A stretch of DNA of 28,175 bases from Priapulus caudatus (GCF_000485595.1 NW_014577378.1:80004-108178), one strand, 5' to 3'. Counted from the first letter of the stretch, positions 1-11,225 are shown. Translations and numbers: made by a program. The notes: generated by a model not told the origin, from the letters alone.

Positions 1-856
1 TATATATATATTGTTAGTATATTAAAAGATATTTAGGATATTTGGAATAAAAATATATGGAGGATTATTACATGAATAGATAATAACCACCCTTCCACAC
101 GTGCCCGATCATATCCCCTCTCACCTACAGGAATAGATTCAGGATTAGTAAGGGAATAGATATATTGTTAGTATATGGATAGATAGAGGATTATTACATG
201 AATAGATAATAGCCGCCCTTCCACATGTGCACAATCGAATCACAATTTGAACTTACTGCAAGGATGGATATAAGATTTGAGCCTACTAAAGGGATAGGTG
301 TGGGACTTAACTACTATAGGCATAGAACCAGAATTAGGACCCAGTACAGGGATAGATCCAGGAACTGAATCTATTTATGGATGCCTTCATAACACTTCAA
401 CGGATTTGAACCAGGTACAATGACGAGTTATAATTTGGCATGGGGGCATCAAAATCTATACCCACTAATAAATCTGGGAAAGGACCTGGGAGGACTCGGC
501 ACAGTCTGACTCATGTTCCTGTCATTAGCAATCGAAGTGCCTCAATGACCTCTGAAAACGATGTAAACTTCAACAACATCCAATTTGTTTTCAGCGTATT
601 CGACATATTGAATATGCGACTGGCCGCAGGTGGGAAAAGACAATGGGTTATGACTACAGCATGCACAGTTCATCCAGCAATACAGTGGATTACGAACACT
701 TGGCGCAGGAAGGCTATCAACTATGAATCGACCCAACTACCTCTGAACACACAAATGCTACATAAATCTCACGAGCATTTTGGAAGTACAGAGCGACGTA
801 GCGCGACGCCTGGAGATGAGGGTTGCCGCTCATTTACGCACGCACTGCGCACTTAC
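1..856. other. Hexosaminidase intron 9 (partial)
   Basis: No coding similarity on either strand. It opens with AT-rich sequence. A 44-bp block at 61-104 recurs at 187-230 with about four differences, and an AGGGATAGAT-like word recurs to about 370. The open frame at 440-925 has no family features. Confidence 0.6.
61..230 (+). repeat. Direct repeat pair, 44-bp units
   Basis: The block beginning AGGATTATTACATGAATAG occurs at 61-104 and 187-230. The word TATATTGTTAGTATAT precedes both (7-22 and 161-176), so a larger segment was duplicated with an indel. Confidence 0.75.
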
Positions 857-929
857 AGTCACGTTGTTGTCAAACACTTCTTGCCAGACCATGGACCCGT
901 GGTTCAGCGTTTCCATGATCTTTAGTATC
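857..929 (-). CDS. Hexosaminidase exon 9 (last in window)
   Basis: Encodes residues 403-426, including [15 protein letters not shown], the conserved VWQEVFD strand. Acceptor ATGTCGCAG and donor GACT|GTAAGT, phase 0. The next exon was not found in 1-856. Confidence 0.94.
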
Positions 930-3900
930 CTGCGACATAGCAAACAGCGGTGATACCATAGTGACTGCTTTTCACATGCAGAGATATACACACACACACA
1001 CCACACACGTACGTATGCACGTGTTGATACAACACGATAACACAAGCACACAATAAAAACTTGGTTGATAGCAGAAAGCAACACTTACTTCTGTATGTAA
1101 TACTCTTCTAGCTTGGCATAGTTAGAACCGAATCCCATTTTCTGCATGAATTTGTTGATTTCTGGATTTGACTTCCTGCAATTGATGAATCGTAATTCAT
1201 GACTACGATGGTTAGAAATTCATTTCCCATCGATCAAAATCTGACATCCGCTTCGGCTGTGATGAAGATTATACACGGGTAGAACACAAATCTCTGTACA
1301 TAGAGATATGCAAGTTACTGCATATAGAGTCAGAAATTTCTCACAGAACTTGCTCTAGAGTGTCTGTGATTCTCCCAAAAGACAACACCACCAAGAGTTT
1401 TGTTGGTGCAATTTGGTTCGTGGGCGAGCACATATCTGAGATGCTTAGGCAGACCTCGGCTACCCCACCAGCATCGAATAAATAAAAACAGGACACTTTC
1501 ATACTGAAACATTGCATTGTATACTATCATCTCCAATACCTAAAATTACAGCGTAGCCTCGCCTCACCACCCTTCCAACATGGACATCCAGCACCACCTG
1601 TCCAACATAGCCGCTGCCAATGTGACGCATAGCGCCACCTACCCATATCCGTCCAACATGGCCGCCGCGTGGCGCCACCTACCAGCATCCGAAGTTGACC
1701 TCGTCGCCGCCGAGGTGGACGTACGCGTCGGGGAAGACGGAGACGACCTCGGCGAGCAGGCGGCGCATGAAGTCGTACGTCGACGCCGGCACGGGGTTCA
1801 CGGGTCCGTGTGTGCCGTCGGGGCGCCCGTCCGCGTAGCACAGAGTGAGCAGCCCCGGCCGGCCCGCGCCCCACGACAGTGTGTGACCTGCGGGGCGGAG
1901 GGGAACGACGCACGAGAGTTAGATGTGCCATCGCCAGGCTCCACATGGCCAATCGCGGGACGGTGAGCCAGGGTCGCGCGGTGAAGGCGTTTAGGTAATT
2001 TTTCCAGAAACGTGGTGAAGTCGTGGTGGATATAGATGAGATGCGTGCCAGCGAATTAATGCACTTATTATGTTATAAATATAATTATAATTATGAGACA
2101 TTACCACTTCATTACATTATCATTTCTTATATTATTGCGGCACCGCGTGTTGGCTGGCTGCAAATTTACGCGGTTTTTAAGAAAAGCTTTGAAATAGGCT
2201 TACCGGGGGTGTCAAACTCCGGCAGTACTCGAATGCCTCTCACTCGTGCATACTCAACAATCTCTGCTATATCATCTTGTGTGTAGATGTGAGTGTACTC
2301 GTTATACGCTCCCTGAAACAGGCAAAATACAATTGCTACACCTTACCTAAATGTAAATATTATACGTTCCCTGACATGAGAAAAATGCAATGGGCAGATT
2401 TAAGCATATAATACAGCCCATGAAAGTGATAAAACTAAAGTGCGTTTGCTACTAAATGTAAATATTATACGTTCCCAAAAGCAATGACATCTTTACATGC
2501 TACCTGCATGTAAACATAATAAGTTCTATGCTCTTTGCACCAGTTCTTTTTCCTTGTAATCCTAGCCGTCTTCGTCAGACTGATCCAAACCCTAGAACTT
2601 CGCCACTGCCACTCTGCCACTTTGCTAAAATTTAGGTTTTTTGACGACTTAGGACGAGCAAAAAACTAATGACCATTCTGACAATGCACCCTGTTATCAT
2701 TTATAGCAAGCAAACATTATAAAATTACATATGACCAGGTGTAAACCGGTTGCGCACATCAACCACAGTACATCACATAATTGCACCATCAGTGGCAAAT
2801 CCTTGTACTGGCATGTCCACATACTACGTTTGTACCTTCCTGCTCAGATCGGGGAACACTCTGCTCTGGTAGGGAAACGATTGCCAGTCAACGATGTGCC
2901 AGTGGAACACATTAAACTTGTTATATGCCATTACATCCTGCAAGTAACAAAGAACTACTCGTGAATCGTTCTGATAAAACCTGATAAATGTAAGCATGGA
3001 AGCACCTAACACAAAGATCGACATACTCTACAACCAGGGGCCAGTTGTCCAAAACACAACACTGGCCATAAATACTGGTAACTACCATATTGTCTAACGT
3101 GTGATAACTTTTGCACATGACGTGTTGTGCAAAAGTTATGGCATGTCAGACTTATGATGGATGTCATAACTATTTAAGGTTTCTGACAACGGTAACCTGG
3201 TTAACAAGACCTGCTCATAACTAGTCACCACTACCAAATCTTGTTCACGAATTTGGCTAAGTTAGTCATCACAGCTTCAGTGAATGATTCGGTTAGTACT
3301 CACTGGCTCAGTGAACTACTGGGTTACTTATGTGAGGTGTTTGACACGTAACTTGTCAATCCGACGACTGCTGGCATTTCTTACCTACCAGGTTTTCGAG
3401 TAGGATGCTTTTGGGCAAGTAATGTCTGGATGTGTCGAGCAGGACTCCACGGTGGCTGAAGCGAGGGAAGTCATCAATAAACGTGCTGTTCACTCGCACC
3501 TGCGGGTAAGAGCGATGTCGACATTATCTTACGACACTATATTCAAAACATTATTACATAACACTGCCCCAAACTCAAAGACCTCATACATGTACCCAAC
3601 AATGACAAACATAACATAGCAGGGTTAGGGTCAGTTTGCTACCTGCTCTCAACGTTGGCAGCAAATACTTGCCGTCAATAAATTCCTTATAAAACACAAT
3701 AAAAACACAAAAGATCCTGCCTGGGTGAGTAAGATTTGCTGCCTGCCTTTTTCCCTGACAGCAAGTACTTGCTGTCTGGCAAAAAAGTCGATTTCTAACC
3801 CTGCATGAGAAAACTATATTTCGACATTTTGATATAAGAACAATGATTATTGCTTGCATGGCATAAAAAATATGATGCATAGGCATGAGTGCATGGCATA

Positions 3901-6900
3901 AATCCCATAAAATTACATCAAAAACATCGACAAAATGAGACAACAATGAAATGACATAATGAATACATATTATTGACATTTGAAAAATACCTTTTGGATT
4001 ATCTGTCATTCACATCATCTACTTTTGGATAAAATCTCCCGGTATGACTTCATGTAATATGCTTTCCTCGTACCAATCTGGCGTCCTAACATATATATAC
4101 AGGCACCTACACAGATACACCTGACCGCAGCAATTACTCAACCACCTTGTATGTGCGACACGTGTGAATCTGAGGTAAGGACCATCTATATGGGTTGCAT
4201 ATCAACTGCTACCATCTCACGTGTGTTTGACAAACATATTATATCCTTTGATTCCATTAAGTTATGAAGCTAGCGATGAACATCATATAGTATATGGAAG
4301 TGCGTGACGTGAAGAGGAGGCTTGGACCATCACCACAGACGCAGATCCACTGCTATTGCCCAAGACAGACTCGACTTGCTTACCACTTGATGCTACTCAG
4401 CTGTAAAATCAGCGACAAACAACCAGCTTTGATTCGTGATAGTCTTCGTCAGGATCTTCCAAACTCTGCAAAGCCAGAAAAAATGGTGCAACTTACTGCA
4501 CCGTCATCTGCCTCATGTATGATATGTGACAGCGTCTCCAAGCCTCTCAGAATTCCCCAGATGCTGTCGCTGGTGAGCAGTCCCTCGCCGGGGTTGTCCC
4601 AGTTGTCAATCTTGATCTCGTCTGCAACACACAAGAAATTTACGCATTACCAGATGCAAAACAAATGATTGTCAAAGACGGAGTCTGCATGCATCTGAGC
4701 TCTTTTCGTTATTGCGGGACCAAGTGATCGACATTATGTGCGGGGACATGCGTTCCTGCACGTGGTATCGGAATCTTGAAAGAGCAACCGACTATGCATA
4801 AAAATGCAAGTCTCTGTACAGAATTATTATACACCAAGAGAAGAAGACTGCTTAACTCTGCACTGGGTCTTGCAGTTTCTGCACAGTATTAACCGAGTTT
4901 ATGTGCAGACTTGCGAGCAACACTGCAGCGAATTACTATACTTTGGTAGGAGTACCTGACTCTATGTGTGCAAAGACTTGTCTTCCTGTTGGGTACTATC
5001 ATAGTCTGGTGGTACTGCGTTATTCTATGTACAGACACCCTCATCACGCCAGGCTTGTCACAGGTTTGTAAAGTGGCTGGCTAAACCAAGAAAATAGGCG
5101 GCTGTCTGCTGCCACAGGCCGCACCCTTGCAGCAAAGCTGTGAGGGGGTGGGTTCGGGAGGGGGTCCCTGAGCAGGGGGGGGGGCCTGGATTTTTTTTTA
5201 TTTAATACAACTCTTAGATGCAATTTCCTGCACTCTGACTCTGAGGCAGCATTATTAAACAATCTTCATCACAAAAACATCACTTTTGAGTTGAGTATTT
5301 TAAGCTTTGGGGACACCACTACTTACTAAAAACAACAACAACATAAATTTCAAATTGCTGAGGGTTGAACTGCTCAGTCTCTGTCACTGTATTTGTGCAA
5401 ATACAATGCTAAGACAAAGTAAAAGTTAATCTATCTGCCAACTGAATAGCTAACACAGGACTCAACGCTTATTTTCAGATCTGTCAAAAATTTTATTGCA
5501 ATCTATGAGCCGTTAAGGTCCACTTTTGGTTCAGTGCACATCATATTACCAGGCGTGTATAATATAGAGATCTATATTATATAAATAGATATATAAATAT
5601 CAATATATATATATATATAGATAGATAGATAGACAGGTAGATAGATAGATATATAGATAGACCTATATATTATATATATATAGAGTATAATATAGAGATA
5701 TATCGATATTATACACTCCTCATATTACAATATATACATGCAAAATCGTAACGAAATTCACACAACGTTTATTTTTGCGTGCCAGCACGCTCACTGTGTC
5801 ATTCCCGATTGCAGCTTTTTCCTCAATTCCAGGATAGAATTTTGCTGTCGTCCTCTGATCCCAGTAGTGCCCACTCCTAAGGAACATGCCCCACACGACT
5901 TTTAAACAATCCTGCACTCCCCCCCCCCCCGTACATCAACCAATATGCCGCCCCAGGCATGTATACACAGCCGCACTGTGCTGGCTTTCGCTGCACGCTC
6001 TCACGGGTTGCTTTTTTCGGCAACCTTTGATACTATAAAGTGAGGATGTCGTGCGATAGCGTCCTGGCTCGAAGGATGTTAGCAATATTAAACAACTAGA
6101 ATTTTTCAGTTGTCCGATCAGGCAATCGGGCCATTTCAGTTTCAGTTATATTTATTATTTTTTCAAAAAAGTAGCCGATCAAATCATAAAAGTAGACGGC
6201 GGTTTTCGTCTGTGGCCGGCTTGATTTGACATGGCTGCACGCACAGTATGATCACACCCTAGAGCATACAAGTTTATGTTCAGAGACTTGCGCGCCTGCA
6301 GATTATTGGCGAATTGCCCCAAAGTGTTGGAGTACATGTTGACTTACATTGTTCATCCATGTTCATACTGGGATACTCTTCACACTTGTAAGTGAGTATG
6401 ATACTGATATTTTTCAGCTGTCCATGGTTGTTTGAATCCTTCGTGGAAGAAACCATCTTGGTCTTTGTCATGACTACTGATGCTCCAGATCTCTCCCGGT
6501 TTAACAGACTCCTCTTTGATCTGTATTATGGCAGAAAAGATTGGGAAATGACAAGCGATCAGAAATAAATCACTGACGTACTTTGAAAACCCTATTGCAT
6601 GTGAGGACTCTTGTCAGGCAGCCGAGTCCATGATGTCAATGACAACAGGTTGGTAGGCTCATTACTACAGCGCTTATAGTGTAGCTTAGCATAGGCCAGC
6701 TCAACCTGTGTAGTAGCCTAAACACAGTTACGAAACTTACCTTAATAGTCATAATACACATAAACAGCTGGACATCCATTTATTAGAAAAGTTTCTACTG
6801 CTATGAAAATTGATTGACAACTACATTCATCTCAAAGTAAATAAATATTTGAATTAGTACTATTGTATTAACTTTGAACTTTGTGTTATAGCATTCCAGC

Positions 6901-9900
6901 TTTGTTATTAGAACTCAGACATTAGTTTCATGTATAAAGTGTAAATTTCAAGTGGTGAACAAAATAAGTCACCAAACTCCAACCACCATTAGATCGGGAT
7001 GGCGAGAAATCTGAAACGATAATTTAAATTGTAAAAAGCAAAATGATCGACGCACAATGGCATCATGTATTTGCCTTATCCGCTAATACTATCAGTTGCA
7101 GGGGTAGAAATTAACTTTGGAACAAAGGAGTACAACGGACTCCCTGCCCTCAAAAAGAGGGAGTCCGCGGCAAAATGAGGAAGTATGCAGTTTGAAGTTC
7201 AAAATTAAAGATATTAACAATAACACGTGCTTACTTTGAAGATTCATGCGGTTACACGTCTGCTAAATTTTCTTTATACATTTGCTGAAAAAAATACGGT
7301 AATTCCGCGAGGCCGTGCTCTGGAACGAAACTAGTTAGTATAGTATGGCAAAATTTTCAGGGAGTCACACGAACTCCTGCATATAATGTCAAATCAGGGA
7401 GTCCGACAGTAAATCAGGGAGTATTTGACTCAGTGCATTTATATCACCCTGCAGTTGATCTCTGATTTAAGTCGAACAGAGTTAAATGCAAAATCGCAAG
7501 TGTGTTATTTTTGACCAATTCATTACATAAAATAGGGTATAACTTTAGTAGAAAGCAGTGTCCAGTAGCACCCAGTTACTGCAAGCAAGCCAGGAAGCGG
7601 TTGAAACGTTCTTTCGATTGATGGCTGTTTCATTGAGCTAATTTTCAGCGCTTCCATCCGTCTCGTCAGTGCGTCATGTGGGGCTACATGAATCAGTAAC
7701 AGTAGCTCAGTACAGTCAGTAGCGCTTGTCAGTACGGGCACCAGTTAACTCCACCCACCCCCCCGGAGATCGGGCAGCTCAACTCACCGGCTAACTCATT
7801 TAAGATGTATTACACATTCTGACGTCAAAAACATCTAGTTTTATTATTATTTTTAATCTATTCCATATAATTCACATACAAATACATGTACTGAAAGCAG
7901 TCTCTTACATGGAGAACAAATCTGATGGATGCAATAGTTTTGAGCTAAATAATAAAATTTACTTGATTTGAGAGCAATAATTACAAAGTGTGGTAGGGGA
8001 TCATTTCTGTCTGGTTTGTTAAGATGGTTGACGTACTTGTAAGTTGTATATAAATATAAGTGAGTGGTATTGTGTGGGCATAACCTATTATTATGTGTAA
8101 AGTATAATTTTGTAACACATAATTAATCTCAATTTTCAATCTCATATATGAGTTTAACAGTGCTCGAAATAAGCGTTGTCCGGTTGTCCGAGACAACCAG
8201 AATTTGTGCCGGACAACCTAACCAGTCTGAGACATTGTCCGGTGGACAACCAAGAAACCCTATCCCTAACCCTAACCCTAACACTACCTCTAAACCGATT
8301 CGGCTATCTTATATATGCGCGTGTTATATTACCCAATTATTCTATGGTGTATAACCTTTTGCTATCAATATTTTGCATCTGAACTGACAATCAATCCCAA
8401 CCAACTGGTGTAGGCTGGCACAATAATGTTCATTTTCATACTTCAAATCCGAGTGTTTTCTAGCTCATCAAGAAATCTTAATCGTGAATTAAATCGTTAA
8501 TAATATAAAAACATGGGACCAGCTGCTATTTTCAACACTGGTATGTCAGGTTTTCTGATTTATGAGAGGTGAACTCGATTTGGAACCAGCAAACCAGCAA
8601 GTTTCCAACATTTTCTGGGGGAGGACCACCATACCCCCCCCCCACCTGTTTTTCAACCCCCCCTCCTTGGAATCCTAAACCCACCACTGAACAATTACAT
8701 ATCTTGGAAGCAGAGAACAATGAACAAAAATGTCGCCTTTTCGCATGGCGCCCAAAACAAAGATTGCAGAGCTGAGAGGTAAAGGAGCCTTAGGGTGTGG
8801 AAAGAGAGGCGGAGGAGCCAGTAAAATATTAAGTCATCCACTATTTTGCGCAGTTCGCTGTTTTTGGCCCCCCTTGTTAAAAAATCCTGGCTACGCCTTT
8901 GTTTTTAGGTGTTTTCTGATCATATTATGATGTGATTGAAAATAGGAGATTTGGGGATATTTTTTGGGACAACCAGATATTGTTGCGGACAACCCAATTT
9001 GATGCCTGGACATTTTTTTCTTATTTCGAGGACTGGAGTTAGGCGGTGAATCGAGCTGCCCGATCTTCAGGTGGGTCATCTCGACCCACACGAGCCGAGC
9101 TGACGGACATGCATGCAGGCATTAAATCTCGACACACGGGTCCAGGGCTCGAATTAACCGACGGCACCGACGGCAATTGCCGTCGGTGCCCCTATCAATC
9201 GCCGTACTGCCCCTGAAAATCCAACCCGACCGACGGCAGTCACCTGCCTTGCCCTTTTGTGTAATTGCCGTCGGTGCCCTTTAATCTAAGTTTTTAGTCG
9301 AATCAACATAACACGTGCGCGTGCGTGCTGTAGTTGCAATGATGAGCTAAAAACCGATAGTCGCAGGAGGGAATAATAATGCCATCGGATAATTATTTGC
9401 TCCTGATAGCGGGCATGTAAAATTTCTTGTTACTGTACTTCCATTAGCAGAGGTTGGTAGGGCCTACAGGGGTCAGTGTTACGGTGTAAGCTTACATGGG
9501 GGCATATTGTTTTGTACATTAAAAGCAAGACGATGTTGATGTACTAATTTGTTATGAGTTTTCCATTATTTTACAAAAGTGCCTTGGTGCCCTTCTCAAA
9601 TTTTGAGAGTTGCCTTGGTGCCTTTCTATTTTAGAGAAAATTCAAGGCGATTTCTCACATGCCCTAAAAAAATTGCCTTGCCCTTCTCGTCGCTTAATTC
9701 GAGCCCTGCACGGGTCGAGTTTGCCGGCGAGGCGAGTTGACTACGCCCCCATTAAATGGCATTATACGCCCTCATAGTCTACGGACCCACAAACACTTGA
9801 AACGTCTCAATAAAAAAGAAGGTAAATAAACACAAAATGTATTTACTACCAGTCTTAATGTTTCTCTACTCTATTTCACCTATAATCACTTGTAAATGCC

Positions 9901-11225
9901 GGTCAAATGCTCATCTGCAACACACAAGTACGCTGCATGCTAGCTGCTGCACACTGACACATAAATATATAGCAGGTAGGAAAGCGTGCTGCCAAAATTC
10001 GCCTGACGCTCGCTTGATTTCATATGAATACAACACAAATATTCAACCATTCTACTCCATCTTTGTTTCTATTTGAAGAACAGTGTTCACTTGTTATAAA
10101 AACATACTGTCTGTGTTCGTAACCGAGCTGTGTCACGCAAAATCACACAAAGTGTGACAAAATTCTCGCGTTCGCTCCCGTTGTGCAGTTTATGTAAATG
10201 GCTGTCGGAATCAGAAAACACCCACCGGCACTCTTCGTAACCTCATTTTTGCGCTGCAACGCTCCACTGGCGGCTTTGACGGGGCTCGTACGGAAGTTGG
10301 AAAGCAGCGTGGTAGTTTCCCAAAATGCAGTGCGCCGCCTATAGCCCTGTACTTGCAGACATTTACATAAACTGTGCAACGGGAGCGAACACAAGAATTT
10401 CGTCAGGCTTTGTGTGATTTCGCGTGACACAGCTCGGTTACGAACACAGACAGTATGTTTTTATAACAAGTGAACACTGTTCTTCAAATAGAAACAAAGA
10501 TAGAGTAGAATTGTTGAATATTTGTGTTGTATTCGTATGAAATCAAGCGAGCGTCAAGCGAATTTTGGCAGCACGCTTCCCTACCTGCTATATATTTATG
10601 TGTCAGTGTGCAGCAGCTAGCGTGCGGCGGCCAGCGTGTGACAGTGTGTTGCAGATGAGCATTTGGACGGCATTTACGGGAAATTGTCGGCAATAATAGG
10701 GAAAAGAGAGTAGGTAAACATTAAGAATTTGGTAGTAAATAGATGTCGTATTTATTTAGCATTAATTGTAATACAATTATATTTTATTGAAACGTTACAA
10801 GTGCCTGCATGTGTACGCCAGTACGGACCCATTGCCATTGCATTGTACAAGTTCTACAACTCAATTGCCGGCTTCGGCAGTATTAGTTCATATACTCATA
10901 GGCATTAATATGAAAAGGACTAACTAACTTGCCTTGACTCGTGATCCGTTGCAAAGATTATCTGATAATATCTTGCTATAGCGTCCTCGAGCAAATCGCA
11001 TGTTTTGGCGATAACTGGAAACTCGAAATTCGACTTATCTATAAACATGTAAGTTTGCATTACATCGTATTTTTGTGGCATTGGCCATGGAGCACCAACA
11101 GTTGCCGCTTCCATGCTACCTAATTCATATCGTCCTGTAATTTGTTGATGCGCTGGCTGCACAACATCAAAATAGGCAACGCAGAAGAGGAGAATACACA
11201 CTACAATCTTTATAACAACCGCCAT
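857..11225 (-). CDS. Beta-N-acetylhexosaminidase, lysosomal HEXA/HEXB type (GH20), nine exons, 3' end off window
   Basis: This enzyme removes terminal beta-linked GlcNAc or GalNAc from glycoconjugates, normally in lysosomes. Nine exons join in frame into about 426 residues (family about 530). Residues 1-24 are a hydrophobic signal peptide; 25-200 are the N-terminal domain ([21 protein letters not shown]). The GH20 barrel follows: [15 protein letters not shown] (substrate Arg222), [12 protein letters not shown] at 240-251, [11 protein letters not shown], and HLGGDEV at 362-368 with catalytic Asp366 and Glu367. The ATG at 11223-11225 has A at -3 and G at +4. Position 252 is Trp where vertebrate HEXA/HEXB have a second Asp. 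Exons with the C-terminal Trp-containing motifs lie left of position 1. The gene is divergent from an SLC12 gene. HEXA and HEXB cannot be told apart for an invertebrate copy. Family and exon structure are read directly; lysosomal location is inferred. Confidence 0.96.
1089..1175 (-). CDS. Hexosaminidase exon 8
   Basis: Completes Trp373, then encodes 374-401, [16 protein letters not shown] and [10 protein letters not shown], matching the family helix after the catalytic strand. Acceptor AATTGCAG and donor CAGAA|GTAAGT. Confidence 0.94.
1176..1682. other. Hexosaminidase intron 7
   Basis: No gene or clear repeat seen. The sequence next to exon 7 (about 1580-1680) repeats degenerate words such as CCAACATGG and CGCCACCTACC, a possible small tandem duplication at the exon 7 donor. 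Confidence 0.4.
1683..1887 (-). CDS. Hexosaminidase exon 7 (catalytic Asp-Glu)
   Basis: GC-rich exon encoding residues 306-372. It opens with HTLSWGAG and ends [12 protein letters not shown], with the catalytic Asp366-Glu367 pair. Acceptor CCCCGCAG and donor GCTG|GTAGGT. Its G+C is much higher than the other exons. Confidence 0.95.
2204..2312 (-). CDS. Hexosaminidase exon 6
   Basis: Encodes residues 269-304 plus one base: [31 protein letters not shown]. Acceptor TGTTTCAG and donor CCCG|GTAAGC. The acceptor junction is partly copied in the adjacent intron (see repeat at 2295-2480). Confidence 0.95.
2295..2480 (-). repeat. Copies of the hexosaminidase exon 6 acceptor junction
   Basis: The plus-strand word TTATACGCTCCCTGA spans the exon 6 acceptor (2302-2316). 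Near copies TTATACGTTCCCTGA (about 2360) and TTATACGTTCCC (about 2465) lie in intron 5. The two intronic copies share about 25 bp from CTAAATGTAAATATTATACG. The junction of exon and intron was therefore duplicated. Confidence 0.65.
2836..2937 (-). CDS. Hexosaminidase exon 5
   Basis: Encodes 34 codons (235-268) from [10 protein letters not shown] to FPDLSRK, including the HWHIVD active-site strand. Acceptor TACTTGCAG and donor AAG|GTACAA. Trp252 replaces the second Asp of the vertebrate VDD. Confidence 0.96.
3092..3151. repeat. Hairpin: 25-bp inverted repeat, 10-bp loop
   Basis: Arms 3092-3116 and 3127-3151 pair at 21 of 25 positions, with a perfect inner 13 bp (ATAACTTTTGCAC). The element lies in hexosaminidase intron 4. 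It may be the core of a small inverted-repeat element; looser pairing continues outward. Confidence 0.7.
3389..3499 (-). CDS. Hexosaminidase exon 4
   Basis: Encodes 37 codons (198-234) beginning [18 protein letters not shown] and including DTSRHYLP. The Arg of DTSRHY contacts substrate in the family. The donor is CTG|GTAGGT. The stronger-looking TAG|GTAAGA 4 bp downstream would break the frame into exon 5. NST is a possible N-glycosylation site. Confidence 0.93.
3500..4496. other. Hexosaminidase intron 3
   Basis: No exon, element or clear repeat recognised in this 997-bp intron. It contains AT-rich stretches only. Confidence 0.5.
4497..4621 (-). CDS. Hexosaminidase exon 3
   Basis: The acceptor is TGTGTTGCAG and the donor GTGCA|GTAAGT. 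It encodes residues 157-197, including [14 protein letters not shown], the conserved end of the N-terminal domain. It ends in phase 0. Confidence 0.95.
4622..6347. other. Hexosaminidase intron 2
   Basis: No coding similarity. It holds a G-rich tract (about 5150-5190), a TATA/GATA microsatellite (5565-5715) and a C10 run near 5920. Confidence 0.5.
5565..5715. repeat. AT/GATA microsatellite
   Basis: Runs of TATA interleaved with GATA units (TAGATAGATAGATAG), flanked by partly palindromic ATAGAGATATA sequences. Simple low-complexity repeat. Confidence 0.85.
6348..6520 (-). CDS. Hexosaminidase exon 2
   Basis: The acceptor is CATAATACAG and the donor AAT|GTAAGT. It completes codon 98 and encodes residues 99-155, including [20 protein letters not shown]. 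The basic, Ser-rich first half (about residues 99-130) is not recognisable from vertebrate HEX. Confidence 0.88.
7099..7451. mobile_element. Short DNA-transposon-like element with 6-bp target duplication
   Basis: The element begins CAGGGGTAGAAATTAAC and ends ATATCACCCTG, and is flanked on both sides by CAGTTG (7093-7098, 7452-7457). Its first ~340 bp, rich in GGGAGTCCG words and with GGTAATTCCGCGAGGCCG, match the left end of the element at 22478-24081. No coding capacity. Superfamily not identified. Confidence 0.8.
8158..9035. mobile_element. hAT-like non-autonomous element
   Basis: Terminal inverted repeats CAGTGCTCGAAATAAG and CTTATTTCGAGGACTG bound 878 bp. The 8-bp flanks GAGTTTAA and GAGTTAGG share only the first five bases, so the target duplication is decayed. 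Inside are subterminal GACAACC/GGTTGTCC words, a short CCCTAA run (8256-8282) and a C-rich stretch at 8630-8665. No transposase frame. Confidence 0.7.
9143..9708. mobile_element. hAT-like non-autonomous element with perfect 8-bp target duplication
   Basis: It starts CAGGGCTCGAATTAA and ends TTAATTCGAGCCCTG, perfect 15-bp inverted repeats. Both sides carry CACGGGTC (9135-9142 and 9709-9716). An 8-bp duplication and a CAGGG terminus fit the hAT superfamily. The left half contains GCACCGACGGCAATTGCCG palindromes. The 566-bp body has no transposase. Confidence 0.9.
9838..10745. repeat. Large foldback element, ~370-bp inverted arms
   Basis: The left arm, about 9838-10200, recurs inverted at about 10361-10745, separated by a ~160-bp unique spacer. 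Shared landmarks in inverse orientation include TACTACCA at the outer end, TATATATTTATGTG, GAACAGTGTTCACTTG, and CTCCCGTT at the inner end. The right arm has a ~25-bp insertion near 10625-10650. The arms are about 90% alike by eye. Confidence 0.88.
10933..11225 (-). CDS. Hexosaminidase exon 1 (start codon, signal peptide)
   Basis: Encodes residues 1-97 plus two bases of codon 98: a hydrophobic leader, then GAPWPMPQ and the [14 protein letters not shown] segment matching the family N-terminus. The donor that keeps phase with exon 2 is AAG|GCAAGT, a GC-AG intron. The GT donor 4 bp downstream gives the wrong phase. Confidence 0.92.

Larger units (their letters stand above)
6521..10932. other. 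Hexosaminidase intron 1 (GC-AG)
   Basis: A 4.4-kb intron packed with at least four repeat elements (separate entries). Outside them, about 6600-7090 and 7460-8150, I see nothing recognisable. Confidence 0.6.

Noticed and set aside
440-925. 161-codon plus-strand frame
   Set aside because: No family features, and it overlaps hexosaminidase exon 9 on the other strand.
1527-1966. Long frames on both strands over hexosaminidase exon 7
   Set aside because: Shadows of the GC-rich exon; the real frame ends HLGGDEV and is bounded by splice sites.
3381-3390. Alternative exon 4 donor TAG|GTAAGA in hexosaminidase
   Set aside because: Stronger match to consensus, but it breaks the frame into the conserved exon 5.
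10926-10931. GT donor CAA|GTTAGT for hexosaminidase exon 1
   Set aside because: Gives phase 0, and exon 2 then hits a stop and loses the conserved [12 protein letters not shown].
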